Positions 1 through 7,490 of a DNA stretch of 64,000 nucleotides are shown here, piece by piece. The position numbers and the translations under genes are program-made. The notes under the pieces are model-generated. The model had not been told where the DNA came from and did not search any database. It saw only the letters and a list, made by a program, of their open reading frames with translations. How positions within the stretch are numbered: position 1 is the first letter of the stretch; each line of letters begins with the position of its first letter. The DNA comes from Enterovibrio norvegicus_B (GTDB taxonomy: Bacteria > Pseudomonadota > Gammaproteobacteria > Enterobacterales > Vibrionaceae): positions 1 to 64,000 of the forward strand of contig NZ_MDAG01000020.1 of assembly GCF_002876705.1 (NCBI RefSeq), given 5' to 3'.

Positions 1-49
1 CGTTGACTTGGTCACCGGCTTAACTCGCCGTGTTCCGTGTCGATGGGGC

Positions 50-80
50 GCAGTATAGGGACTTCCAGATTTGGCGCAAG
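50..80 (-). promoter_or_regulatory. rRNA operon P1-type promoter, reading out of the window
   Basis: On the minus strand a -35 like TTGCGC (74-79) and a -10 TATACT (52-57) are separated by 16 bp. This short spacer is characteristic of rrn P1 promoters. A GCGCCCC discriminator follows, then ACACGGAAC (31-39), which resembles the start of the E. coli rrn leader. A- and T-rich tracts just upstream (81-98) fit an UP element. The rRNA genes themselves would lie left of base 1. The assignment rests on recalled similarity to E. coli rrn promoters. Confidence 0.72.
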
Positions 81-386
81 TGGTTTTTTGAAAAAAATCA
101 CACTTTCGCGCTCAAACGTTCACAAAACACCCAAAAACCACGCTTTTGATTAAAAAACACACAGCAATACATACGATCTTGATAGATCCGAGTCTAAAAA
201 GATGATCAGTACTTCAATCAAATTTCGTTTATATGATGGCTTTGTGACCAGAAGAGTATTGAGTAAAGCACAGTTCGCGGGTTCTGCACGGAAATATTTT
301 TGAGACAGAGGCCTTTCTACGCCAGTAAAAATGCGGATCCTCAATATTTCGTTCGAAAAGCGTTCAATAACCTTTTCTTTATATAG
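81..386. other. AT-rich spacer between rrn promoter and groEL terminator
   Basis: No convincing gene is seen. The part nearest the rrn promoter is rich in A and T tracts and could hold UP-element and Fis sites. A 64-codon minus-strand frame at 150-344 has no ribosome binding site or recognisable family and is not called. Confidence 0.5.
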
Positions 387-412
387 AAAAAAGCCCGCTT
401 GCGCGGGCTTTT
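385..412 (-). terminator. groESL Rho-independent terminator
   Basis: Stem AAGCCCGC (391-398) and GCGGGCTT (403-410) with a TTGC loop. In the minus direction it is followed by a T tract (complement of 387-392), about 30 bases past the groEL stop codon. Confidence 0.85.
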
Positions 413-437
413 CATGTTTTTAGCTTAAACGGGATGA

Positions 438-2075
438 TTACATCATGCCGCCCATGCCACCCATACCGCCCATATCAGGCATTGCAGGGCCATCTTGCTT
501 AGGCTGCTCGGTCACCATTGCTTCAGTGGTGATCATCAGGCCAGCTACAGATGCTGCAAATTGCAGTGCTGAACGAGTTACCTTAGTTGGATCCAAGATA
601 CCCATATCAATCATGTCGCCGTATTCGCCAGTCGCTGCGTTGTAACCAAAGCTACCTTCGCCAGCTTTAACGTTGTTTGCAACAACAGAGTCTTCGTCGC
701 CTGCATTAAGCGCGATTTGACGAATAGGTGCTTCCATTGCACGAAGTGCTACACGGATACCTACGTTTTGTTCTTCGTTGTCACCTTGAAGGTCAACAAC
801 TTTGCTTGCTGCGCGGATAAGTGCAACACCACCACCAGCAACCACGCCTTCTTCAACAGCTGCACGTGTTGCATGCAGTGCATCTTCAACGCGGTCTTTC
901 TTCTCTTTCATCTCAACTTCAGTTGCTGCGCCAACTTTGATAACTGCAACGCCGCCTGCCAATTTAGCAACACGCTCTTGCAGTTTCTCTTTGTCGTAGT
1001 CAGACGTTGCATCTTCGATTTGCTGACGGATTTGAGAAACACGGCCCTGAATAGACACTTCATCACCAGCACCATCAATGATAGTGGTGGTTTCTTTAGT
1101 GATAGTAATACGCTTCGCTTGACCTAGGTCTTCTAGCGTCACTTTCTCTAGTTCCATACCGATTTCTTCAGAAATCACAGTACCAGCAGTCAGTGTTGCG
1201 ATGTCTTGAAGCATTGCTTTACGACGATCGCCGAAACCAGGAGCTTTAACAGCAGCCACTTTCACGATGCCGCGCATGTTGTTCACAACCAATGTTGCTA
1301 GAGCTTCACCTTCTACGTCTTCTGCAATGATAAGAAGAGGGCGTGAAGATTTCGCTACTGCTTCTAGAGTAGGTAGCAGTTCGCGGATGTTTGATACTTT
1401 CTTATCAACCAAAAGGATGAACGGACTATCTAGATCAACAGAACCCGACTCTTGGTTGTTGATGAAGTAAGGAGACAGGTAACCGCGGTCAAACTGCATA
1501 CCTTCAACTACATCAAGTTCATCTTGTAGTGATTGACCTTCTTCAACAGTGATAACACCGTCACGGCCAACTTTTTCCATCGCTTCTGCAATCAAAGTAC
1601 CCACAGTCTCATCAGAGTTAGCTGAGATAGTACCTACTTGAGCGATAGCTTTAGTATCTGCACATGGAACAGACAACGCTTTCAGTTCTTCAACAGCAGC
1701 AATCACTGCTTTGTCGATACCGCGCTTAAGATCCATTGGGTTCATGCCCGCAGCAACAGCTTTCAGACCTTCAGCGATGATGGCTTGAGCCAGCACGGTT
1801 GCGGTGGTTGTTCCGTCACCCGCAGCATCATTAGCTTGAGAAGCGACTTCTTTCACCATTTGTGCGCCCATGTTCTGGAATTTGTCTTCCAGTTCAATTT
1901 CACGCGCAACAGATACACCATCTTTAGTGATAACAGGAGCGCCGAACGATTTGTCCAGAACCACGTTACGACCTTTAGGGCCAAGGGTTACTTTTACTGC
2001 GTTTGCTAGAACGTTTACGCCTTCTAGCATTTTAGTGCGTGCATCATTGCCGAATTTAACGTCTTTAGCTGCCAT
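438..2075 (-). CDS. groL: 60 kDa chaperonin GroEL
   Basis: Large subunit of the cytosolic GroEL-GroES folding machine, an ATP-driven double-ring chaperonin. The 545-residue length is normal for the family. The ATP-binding GDGTTT stretch is near residues 86-91, and the C-terminus is the usual Gly-Gly-Met repeat tail (MGGMGGMGGMM). AGGAAGAG precedes the ATG at a good distance. It lies 45 bases downstream of groES in the standard groES-groEL operon order and ends at a strong terminator. Transcription should be driven by the heat-shock promoter ahead of groES. Some vibrios carry a second groESL copy; with a linked rrn operon and fxsA block, this looks like the primary one. That last point is inference. 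Confidence 0.99.
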   Translation of the reverse strand: MAAKDVKFGNDARTKMLEGVNVLANAVKVTLGPKGRNVVLDKSFGAPVITKDGVSVAREIELEDKFQNMGAQMVKEVASQANDAAGDGTTTATVLAQAIIAEGLKAVAAGMNPMDLKRGIDKAVIAAVEELKALSVPCADTKAIAQVGTISANSDETVGTLIAEAMEKVGRDGVITVEEGQSLQDELDVVEGMQFDRGYLSPYFINNQESGSVDLDSPFILLVDKKVSNIRELLPTLEAVAKSSRPLLIIAEDVEGEALATLVVNNMRGIVKVAAVKAPGFGDRRKAMLQDIATLTAGTVISEEIGMELEKVTLEDLGQAKRITITKETTTIIDGAGDEVSIQGRVSQIRQQIEDATSDYDKEKLQERVAKLAGGVAVIKVGAATEVEMKEKKDRVEDALHATRAAVEEGVVAGGGVALIRAASKVVDLQGDNEEQNVGIRVALRAMEAPIRQIALNAGDEDSVVANNVKAGEGSFGYNAATGEYGDMIDMGILDPTKVTRSALQFAASVAGLMITTEAMVTEQPKQDGPAMPDMGGMGGMGGMM

Positions 2076-2120
2076 TTCTCTCTTCCTTTTTAAATCTGTT
2101 CTTCAGTGATGAAATAGTAA

Positions 2121-2411
2121 TTACTCAACGATAGCCATGATGTCGTTTTCAGACAGGATCAGGACTTCTTTACCGTCAATTTTCTCAGTCTTTGTGCCGT
2201 AGCCTTCAGAGAAAATAACAGTGTCACCAACTTTAACGTCCAGAGCTTGTACAGTACCGTTCTCAAGAATACGGCCTTTACCTACAGCAAGAATAACGCC
2301 GCGGGTAGATTTCTCAGCAGCAGAGCCAGTTAAAACAATGCCACCAGCAGATTTTGACTCAACTTCTTGGCGTTCAACGATTACTCGATCATGTAGTGGA
2401 CGAATGTTCAT
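2121..2411 (-). CDS. groS: 10 kDa co-chaperonin GroES
   Basis: Seven-fold lid of the GroEL cage. The 96 residues match the family length. The mobile loop that contacts GroEL is visible at about residues 17-33 (ESKSAGGIVLTGSAAEKS). CAGGAGA sits 7 bases before the ATG. It is the first gene of the groES-groEL operon and is preceded by a sigma-32 type promoter. In E. coli, fxsA lies near this operon. Here the MATE and homogentisate genes separate groES from fxsA. Confidence 0.99.
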   Translation of the reverse strand: MNIRPLHDRVIVERQEVESKSAGGIVLTGSAAEKSTRGVILAVGKGRILENGTVQALDVKVGDTVIFSEGYGTKTEKIDGKEVLILSENDIMAIVE

Positions 2412-2493
2412 TGGTCGTCTCCTGAATTAATGTAGTGATCCATAGGGGAAATATATGAGGAAACCACAGTCAGTGTTGTTTCCAAAGTACCTC

Positions 2494-2528
2494 TTAAGTG
2501 GGGATGGGTTATCTCAATCCCAAGGGGG
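2494..2528 (-). promoter_or_regulatory. Sigma-32 heat-shock promoter of groESL
   Basis: Read on the minus strand, CCCCCTTGGG (-35; CTTGGG complements 2519-2524) is followed after 15 bases by CCCCACTTAA (-10; complements 2494-2503). The block closely resembles the E. coli groE promoter, CCCCCTTGAA with CCCCATTT. It lies about 80-115 bases upstream of groES. Confidence 0.8.
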
Positions 2529-2684
2529 ATATTGCAAATTTTTTCCGTTTTTTTGCCTAATACCTTTTGCGGCATCACATTCTATAGATTAGGGTAGCCC
2601 AGCCTTTGACGAAAGAAGGTGAACCAACTCTTTATCGACATTCCCGCTTTTCTTCCCAAAGAGAAGCAACTATCCGAGAGCGGT

Positions 2685-4049
2685 ATGAAGGATAAACACG
2701 GACTTCTCACAGGCCCAATAGATCAAACGCTGAAAAATATGACCATCCCAATGGTGTTTGGTCTTGTTGCGATCTTGGCATTCAGTCTTGTTGACACCTT
2801 CTTTATATCCTTACTCGGCACCGAGGCTCTCGCAGCGGTCAGTTTTACGTTTCCCATTACCTTTGCGGTGAATTGCATCACCATGGGGATTAGCGTGGGT
2901 GTATCAACGAGCGTCGCTCGACTGCTTGGGAGAAACGCCCTTACCGAAGCGGCGCGTGTTTCAGGACATGGATTGCTGTTGGCCATCCTTTTGGTCTTCG
3001 CCGCCAGTATGCTGGGTTTAGCCAATATTGATCCGTTATTTCGATTGCTCGGTGCGAAAGAATCACTCCTCCCTTTAATACATGACTACATGCAGGTCTG
3101 GTATCTCACCATTCCGCTTTTGGTTATTCCGATGGCGGGTAACTCAGCAATTCGTGCAACTGGCGATACAAAAACGCCCGCCAAAATCATGATAGTGGCA
3201 GGCATTATCAATGGTGTGCTCGATCCGCTTTTGATCTTTGGCCTCGGCCCTTTCCCTGAATTGGGCGTACAAGGGGCAGCCATTGCCAGTGCCATCAGTT
3301 GGGCGGGAGCCTTGCTCTGCTCGCTGTATGTACTAATAAAGAGGGAAAAATTGCTGGCCTGGCCGTCACCGACAAAGATTTGGCAAGATTGGAAAGACAT
3401 TCTGGCCATCGGTACACCCGCCGCCTTGTCGAATGCACTCAACCCGATCTTCGGTGCCATTTTGATGGCAATGCTTGCAAGCCAAGGCACAGCCAGTGTA
3501 GCTGCATATGGTGCAGCACAGCGCATCGAATCATTGTTATTGATAGTGATGATGGCACTCACCTCATCACTCACGCCGTTAATGGCGCAAAACTTTGGTG
3601 CTGGGAACCTATCGCGCGCCTTCGAAGCTCTGTTCCGCGCAATGCGATTTTCCATTCTGTTTCAGTTAATCATATTTGTTGCCATGGTGCCGCTTAGTCA
3701 CCCTATCGCTACCTTATTTAGCCAAGAGCCCGCAGTACAAGAAAAACTCTGGCACTACCTCTTGGTTGTTCCCGCAAGCTACGGTTTGCAAGGCATTATG
3801 ATGATGTTAGTCAGTGCGTTGAACGCACTGAAAAAGCCAGGACTGGCGTTTATCATGAACCTCATGCGTCTATTCGTATTGCTCTTACCACTGGCATGGA
3901 TAGGCGGCCTGCTTGATCAAACCGAAGGGATGTTTATTGGCATCGCCATTGCCAATGCCATTACTGGTGTGATCGCTTATTTTGCCGCATTGGCACTTCG
4001 CAAAAATACGCTCGTTTCAGACCATGCGACTTTCGCAAGCAGCAAGTGA
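2685..4049 (+). CDS. MATE family multidrug/Na+ antiporter
   Basis: Inner-membrane efflux protein of the multidrug and toxic compound extrusion superfamily, expected to exchange cations for Na+ or H+. The 454 residues and about 12 hydrophobic segments are normal for NorM/VmrA-type carriers. The start chosen is the ATG at 2685 (MKDKHGLLTGPI), because family members begin just before this segment. A GTG at 2619 would add 22 residues but overlaps its only AAGG. It stands alone, ending 21 bases before the convergent MarR gene, with a short ACCTTG/CAAGGT inverted repeat between them. The substrate cannot be told. It could be part of the adjacent aromatic-catabolism island, but no shared promoter shows this. 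Confidence 0.9.
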   Translation: MKDKHGLLTGPIDQTLKNMTIPMVFGLVAILAFSLVDTFFISLLGTEALAAVSFTFPITFAVNCITMGISVGVSTSVARLLGRNALTEAARVSGHGLLLAILLVFAASMLGLANIDPLFRLLGAKESLLPLIHDYMQVWYLTIPLLVIPMAGNSAIRATGDTKTPAKIMIVAGIINGVLDPLLIFGLGPFPELGVQGAAIASAISWAGALLCSLYVLIKREKLLAWPSPTKIWQDWKDILAIGTPAALSNALNPIFGAILMAMLASQGTASVAAYGAAQRIESLLLIVMMALTSSLTPLMAQNFGAGNLSRAFEALFRAMRFSILFQLIIFVAMVPLSHPIATLFSQEPAVQEKLWHYLLVVPASYGLQGIMMMLVSALNALKKPGLAFIMNLMRLFVLLLPLAWIGGLLDQTEGMFIGIAIANAITGVIAYFAALALRKNTLVSDHATFASSK

Positions 4050-4070
4050 CTGCACCTTACCTTGGTGACA

Positions 4071-4547
4071 TCAAGGTTCACGGATAACGCGCTCTTCCCC
4101 TTTTAGCGTTTTGGCCGACAAGCTCTCCAACATCGCCAGAAACGTTTGATAATGCTCTGGCGATAATTCCGCGAGTAGCTCTTTTTCCCACGCCTTCGCT
4201 CTAGGCACGACTTTATCGTAAAGCGCGCGGCCTTTTTCTGTCAGATGAAGATACGCCGCACGCTGATCTTGCTCATCTCGCGTCTTACAAACCAACTCTC
4301 GCTTTTCCAACCCCACCAGCGTGCGAGAAACTTTTACTTTATCTAGGCTTGTTTCAACCGCCAACGCCTTAGCTTTAATGCCGTCCCGCGCACCCAGTGA
4401 TGCCAGAATTCGCCATTCAGGTCGTGTTATCCCAAATTCCTTTTCATAGATATGCGAAAGCGCATCCGCGACATGCGATGCCGTCTTTACCAACTTGTAG
4501 GGCAAAAAGTCATCCAATAGAAAAGGTTGCGATGCACCCATGTTCAT
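4071..4547 (-). CDS. MarR family regulator, probable homogentisate operon repressor
   Basis: Winged-helix dimeric regulator of the MarR family, 158 residues. The core from about residue 40 (ITRPEWRILASLG, then the recognition region VETSLDKVKVSRTLVGLEKRELV and the wing RDEQDQRAAYLHLTEKG) is typical. The ATG at 4547 is used because AGGGAGA lies just before it. An upstream ATG would add 14 residues without a better site. It is transcribed away from hmgA. A perfect 10-bp inverted repeat sits between the two genes, which is the usual layout for a ligand-relieved repressor. RegPrecise-type work describes MarR regulators of tyrosine/homogentisate catabolism in related bacteria; a functional match here is inference. 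Confidence 0.88.
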   Translation of the reverse strand: MNMGASQPFLLDDFLPYKLVKTASHVADALSHIYEKEFGITRPEWRILASLGARDGIKAKALAVETSLDKVKVSRTLVGLEKRELVCKTRDEQDQRAAYLHLTEKGRALYDKVVPRAKAWEKELLAELSPEHYQTFLAMLESLSAKTLKGEERVIREP

Positions 4548-4640
4548 TTCTCCCTGTTCATTGACGTCACTGATTCTCTGCCGCCCCAAATAATTGCTCT
4601 ACGGCGCTTGCTATTTGTTCAAAATTCGCACTATGATAAT

Positions 4641-4662
4641 TATAGTTTCAAATGAAACTATA
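4641..4662. promoter_or_regulatory. Palindromic operator between MarR gene and hmgA
   Basis: TATAGTTTCA (4641-4650) and its exact reverse complement TGAAACTATA (4653-4662) are separated by AA. The site is 37 bases before hmgA and 94 bases before the MarR start. Length and symmetry fit a MarR dimer site. Confidence 0.75.
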
Positions 4663-4698
4663 TGGCAACTTTTCATCGCAGTAGTATCAGGAGGACGC

Positions 4699-5838
4699 AT
4701 GCGAAAGTGGTTTTCATTTCCTCTCAAAGAAGGCGTGACCTCTCATCAAGCACATTGTGACTTGCCTGAAGGTACGTTTGAACGAGAGTGCGGAAAAGAA
4801 GGATTTTTTGGTCCTGCAACACACATGTACCACCAGCATGCGCCAACAGGATGGAGTGAATGGGAAGGTGATTTACGTCCCCACGCGTTTGACACCAACA
4901 AGGTAGAAGAGGTGGGTGATAACCCAATGGCTGCACCTTTGTTGATGAGCAATCCCAACGTAAAAGTGCGGCTTTGGCGTTGTGATACCGCCATGAAATA
5001 TTTAGCCCGAAACGGGGATGGCGATGACTGCCTCTTTATTCATGAAGGCTCGGGGTCTTTATATTGCGATTACGGGCATCTCTCGTTTACCGACGGGGAC
5101 TACATCATCATCCCTCGCTCGACCAATTGGCGAATAGAACCCGCAGCTCCCGTTACCATGCTGATGATCGAAGCCACGCACGGCTCTTACCTTAATAGCG
5201 ATCGCGGCATTGTTGGCGAACATGCCATTTTTGACCCCGCCATGCTAGAACACGCCGCCATTGACGAGCATTTTATTGCGCAGCGAAGTGATACCGAAAC
5301 ATGGCAGGTTCTCCTTAAATCAAGGGATAGCATGAACCGTATTACCTATCCCTTTAACCCACTCGATGCCGTGGGTTGGAAAGGTAACCTCACCGTATTT
5401 CGATTGAACTGGCGCGATATCCGCCCACTCATGAGTCATCGCTATCATCTGCCCCCGTCAGCCCATACCACGTTTGTCGCTGATGGTTTTGTAATTTGTA
5501 CGTTTGTGCCACGCCCTATTGAATCCGATCCGGGCGCGCTCAAAGTGCCGTTCTATCACAACAATGATGATTACGATGAAGTCATCTTCTACCACCGTGG
5601 CGAATTTTTTAGCCGAGACAATATTCATCCCGGCATGGTCACACACCACCCTTGCGGCTTTCCCCATGGCCCTCATCCCAAAGCCTTCGCCGCAGGAAAA
5701 ACACACGCCAAGAAGGAAACGGACGAAGTCGCCGTCATGATTGATACCCGCATGCCATTAGACATGGCAGATGCCGCCAAACAAACCGAACTCGAAGACT
5801 ATGTCTTGTCCTGGCGCACACCGCCACGTAACGCATAA
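4699..5838 (+). CDS. hmgA: Homogentisate 1,2-dioxygenase
   Basis: Fe(II) ring-cleaving dioxygenase that converts homogentisate to maleylacetoacetate in tyrosine/phenylalanine breakdown. It has 379 residues, the shorter bacterial form. By recalled alignment with the family, the likely iron ligands are His287 (FYHNN), Glu294 (YDEV) and His323 (GFPHGPHPKAF). The start is the ATG at 4699, which has AGGAGG directly upstream. The reading frame is open further upstream, but those codons cover the operator and are not expected to be translated. It is the first gene of hmgA-fah-maiA-aacS. 4-Hydroxyphenylpyruvate dioxygenase, which makes its substrate, is not in the window. Loss of this enzyme in other bacteria gives brown pyomelanin pigment. 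Confidence 0.95.
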   Translation: MRKWFSFPLKEGVTSHQAHCDLPEGTFERECGKEGFFGPATHMYHQHAPTGWSEWEGDLRPHAFDTNKVEEVGDNPMAAPLLMSNPNVKVRLWRCDTAMKYLARNGDGDDCLFIHEGSGSLYCDYGHLSFTDGDYIIIPRSTNWRIEPAAPVTMLMIEATHGSYLNSDRGIVGEHAIFDPAMLEHAAIDEHFIAQRSDTETWQVLLKSRDSMNRITYPFNPLDAVGWKGNLTVFRLNWRDIRPLMSHRYHLPPSAHTTFVADGFVICTFVPRPIESDPGALKVPFYHNNDDYDEVIFYHRGEFFSRDNIHPGMVTHHPCGFPHGPHPKAFAAGKTHAKKETDEVAVMIDTRMPLDMADAAKQTELEDYVLSWRTPPRNA

Positions 5839-5863
5839 TTTCAAAGGAATGAAGGAGTAAATA

Positions 5864-6844
5864 ATGAAGCTGGCCTCCCTAAAACATCGCCGAGACGGAA
5901 AACTCATCATCGTCTCTCGCGACCTTCGCCAAGCCGTGGATGCATCAGACATCGCCAAAACACTGCAAGATGCTCTCGATGATTGGGATACCTTGTCCCC
6001 ATTGTTGCGCGCACGCTATGACGCACTCAATGCCGACCATGTATCTGGCCGTTTTCCCTTTGATCCAGTCGCCTGCGCATCACCACTCCCGCGCGCCTTC
6101 CAATGGGCTGATGGCAGTGCTTACGTCAATCACGTTGAACTTGTGCGTAAAGCGCGAGGGGCCACCATGCCTGAGAGCTTTTGGACAGACCCACTGATGT
6201 ACCAAGGCATGTCCGATAAATTTTTAGGCCCACGAGAAGACATCGCCTTATGCGATGAAGCATGGGGATGTGATTTCGAAGCCGAGGTTGCCGTGATCAC
6301 CGATGACGTGCCTATGGCCGTATCACCGCAAGACGCATCACAGCATATAAAATTGCTGATGCTCGTGAATGATGTGTCGTTAAGAAACCTTATCCCATCA
6401 GAGCTCGCTAAAGGATTCGGCTTCTTCCAGTCCAAACCGGCTTCTGCATTTTCCCCCGTTGCCGTGACACCCGACGAGCTCACTGAACACTGGCAAGACA
6501 ACAAAGTACACCTGCCTCTAGAGGTGAATTTGAACGGCGAGCAATTTGGCGCTCCCGATGCCGGTGTAGACATGACATTCGATTTCTCTGAGCTCGTTGC
6601 TCACGCCGCCAAAAGCCGTCACTTGGGATCGGGGACGATCATTGGCTCAGGCACCGTGTCGAACCTTGATCGTTCAAAAGGATCATGTTGCATCGCAGAG
6701 AGACGAATGTTGGAAATTCTGGATCTTAGGGCACCTCAAACCCCGTTTTTACTCTATGGTGATAGGGTTAGCATCGAGATGCACGACAAGGAAGGTCGCT
6801 CAATTTTTGGAAAGATTGAGCAAGAGGTTGTCTCGTATGGGTAA
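5864..6844 (+). CDS. Fumarylacetoacetase, FAH family
   Basis: Hydrolyses fumarylacetoacetate to fumarate and acetoacetate, the last step of the homogentisate pathway. The 326-residue protein carries FAH-superfamily signatures: an acidic metal site around WGCDFEAEVAVI, the stretch LMLVNDVSLRNLIPSE, then QSKPASAFSPVAVTPDEL, and a C-terminal GSGTVSN...GDRVSIEM segment. AAGGAG precedes the ATG. It starts 25 bases after hmgA and is followed 17 bases later by maiA, so the three form one transcript. It matches the bacterial single-chain type usually found next to hmgA rather than the longer eukaryotic form. The substrate is inferred from the neighbours. Confidence 0.93.
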   Translation: MKLASLKHRRDGKLIIVSRDLRQAVDASDIAKTLQDALDDWDTLSPLLRARYDALNADHVSGRFPFDPVACASPLPRAFQWADGSAYVNHVELVRKARGATMPESFWTDPLMYQGMSDKFLGPREDIALCDEAWGCDFEAEVAVITDDVPMAVSPQDASQHIKLLMLVNDVSLRNLIPSELAKGFGFFQSKPASAFSPVAVTPDELTEHWQDNKVHLPLEVNLNGEQFGAPDAGVDMTFDFSELVAHAAKSRHLGSGTIIGSGTVSNLDRSKGSCCIAERRMLEILDLRAPQTPFLLYGDRVSIEMHDKEGRSIFGKIEQEVVSYG

Positions 6845-6861
6845 TAAAGGAAGAACTGATT

Positions 6862-7482
6862 GTGAAGCTCTATGACTACAATAAATCTTCAGCGTCATAT
6901 CGTGTTCGCATTGCTCTGAATCTAAAAGGCCTGAGTTACCAAACTCAGGTCGTTTCTTTGTTGGATGGCGACCAAAAAGGCGACGCCTATTTAGCGCTTA
7001 ATCCAACAGGATTGGTGCCAAGCTTGGTAGATAATGGCCAAGTATTGACGCAATCCTTAGCGATTATCGAGTACCTTGAAGAAACGTACCCGTCTCCTTC
7101 TTTATTACCCGCAGACCGGAGCATGCGAGCCAAGTGCCGAGCACTGGCTTACGATATTGCTTGTGACATCCACCCTCTCAATAACCTGCGCGTGTTAAAG
7201 CATCTCACTGGCCCCTTAGGGCACAGTGAGGATGAGAAACTAGATTGGTATTTGCATTGGCTTCGTGAAGGCCTAGGCGCACTGGAAAAGACATTACAAC
7301 ACAGCCAAACCGCGTTCTGCTGTGATGACATTCCAACCCTCGCAGATATTTGTTTAGTCCCTCAGCTGTTTAATGCCCGCCGTTTCGCACTCGACCTGAC
7401 ACCTTACCCAACCTTGAAAGAGATAGAACAGCGTTGTCAGGCCCTACCTGCTTTTGACAGTGCACACCCCGACAATGTGTAG
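6862..7482 (+). CDS. maiA: Maleylacetoacetate isomerase (zeta-class GST)
   Basis: Glutathione-dependent cis-trans isomerase that turns maleylacetoacetate into fumarylacetoacetate. It has 206 residues: an N-terminal thioredoxin-like domain with the zeta-class active-site stretch SSASYRVRIAL (residues 9-19) and the cis-proline region TGLVPSLVDNG, then an all-helical C-terminal domain. The start codon is GTG at 6862 with AAGGAAG upstream. It lies between the hydrolase and aacS, with 8 bases to aacS. Pathway order and operon order differ, which is common. Confidence 0.95.
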   Translation: MKLYDYNKSSASYRVRIALNLKGLSYQTQVVSLLDGDQKGDAYLALNPTGLVPSLVDNGQVLTQSLAIIEYLEETYPSPSLLPADRSMRAKCRALAYDIACDIHPLNNLRVLKHLTGPLGHSEDEKLDWYLHWLREGLGALEKTLQHSQTAFCCDDIPTLADICLVPQLFNARRFALDLTPYPTLKEIEQRCQALPAFDSAHPDNV

Positions 7483-7490
7483 GAGAAAGC

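Noticed and set aside
150..344. 64-codon minus-strand open frame beside the rrn promoter
   Set aside because: No ribosome binding site, no family resemblance, and it overlaps an expected regulatory AT-rich stretch.
717..1127. 136-codon plus-strand frame inside groEL
   Set aside because: Shadow of the groEL reading frame on the other strand; composition is Cys/Phe/Asn-rich.
3086..3655. 189-codon minus-strand frame inside the MATE gene
   Set aside because: Antisense shadow of a clear membrane-protein gene.
4594..4698. N-terminal extension of hmgA
   Set aside because: The open frame crosses the MarR operator; the internal ATG with AGGAGG is the proper start.
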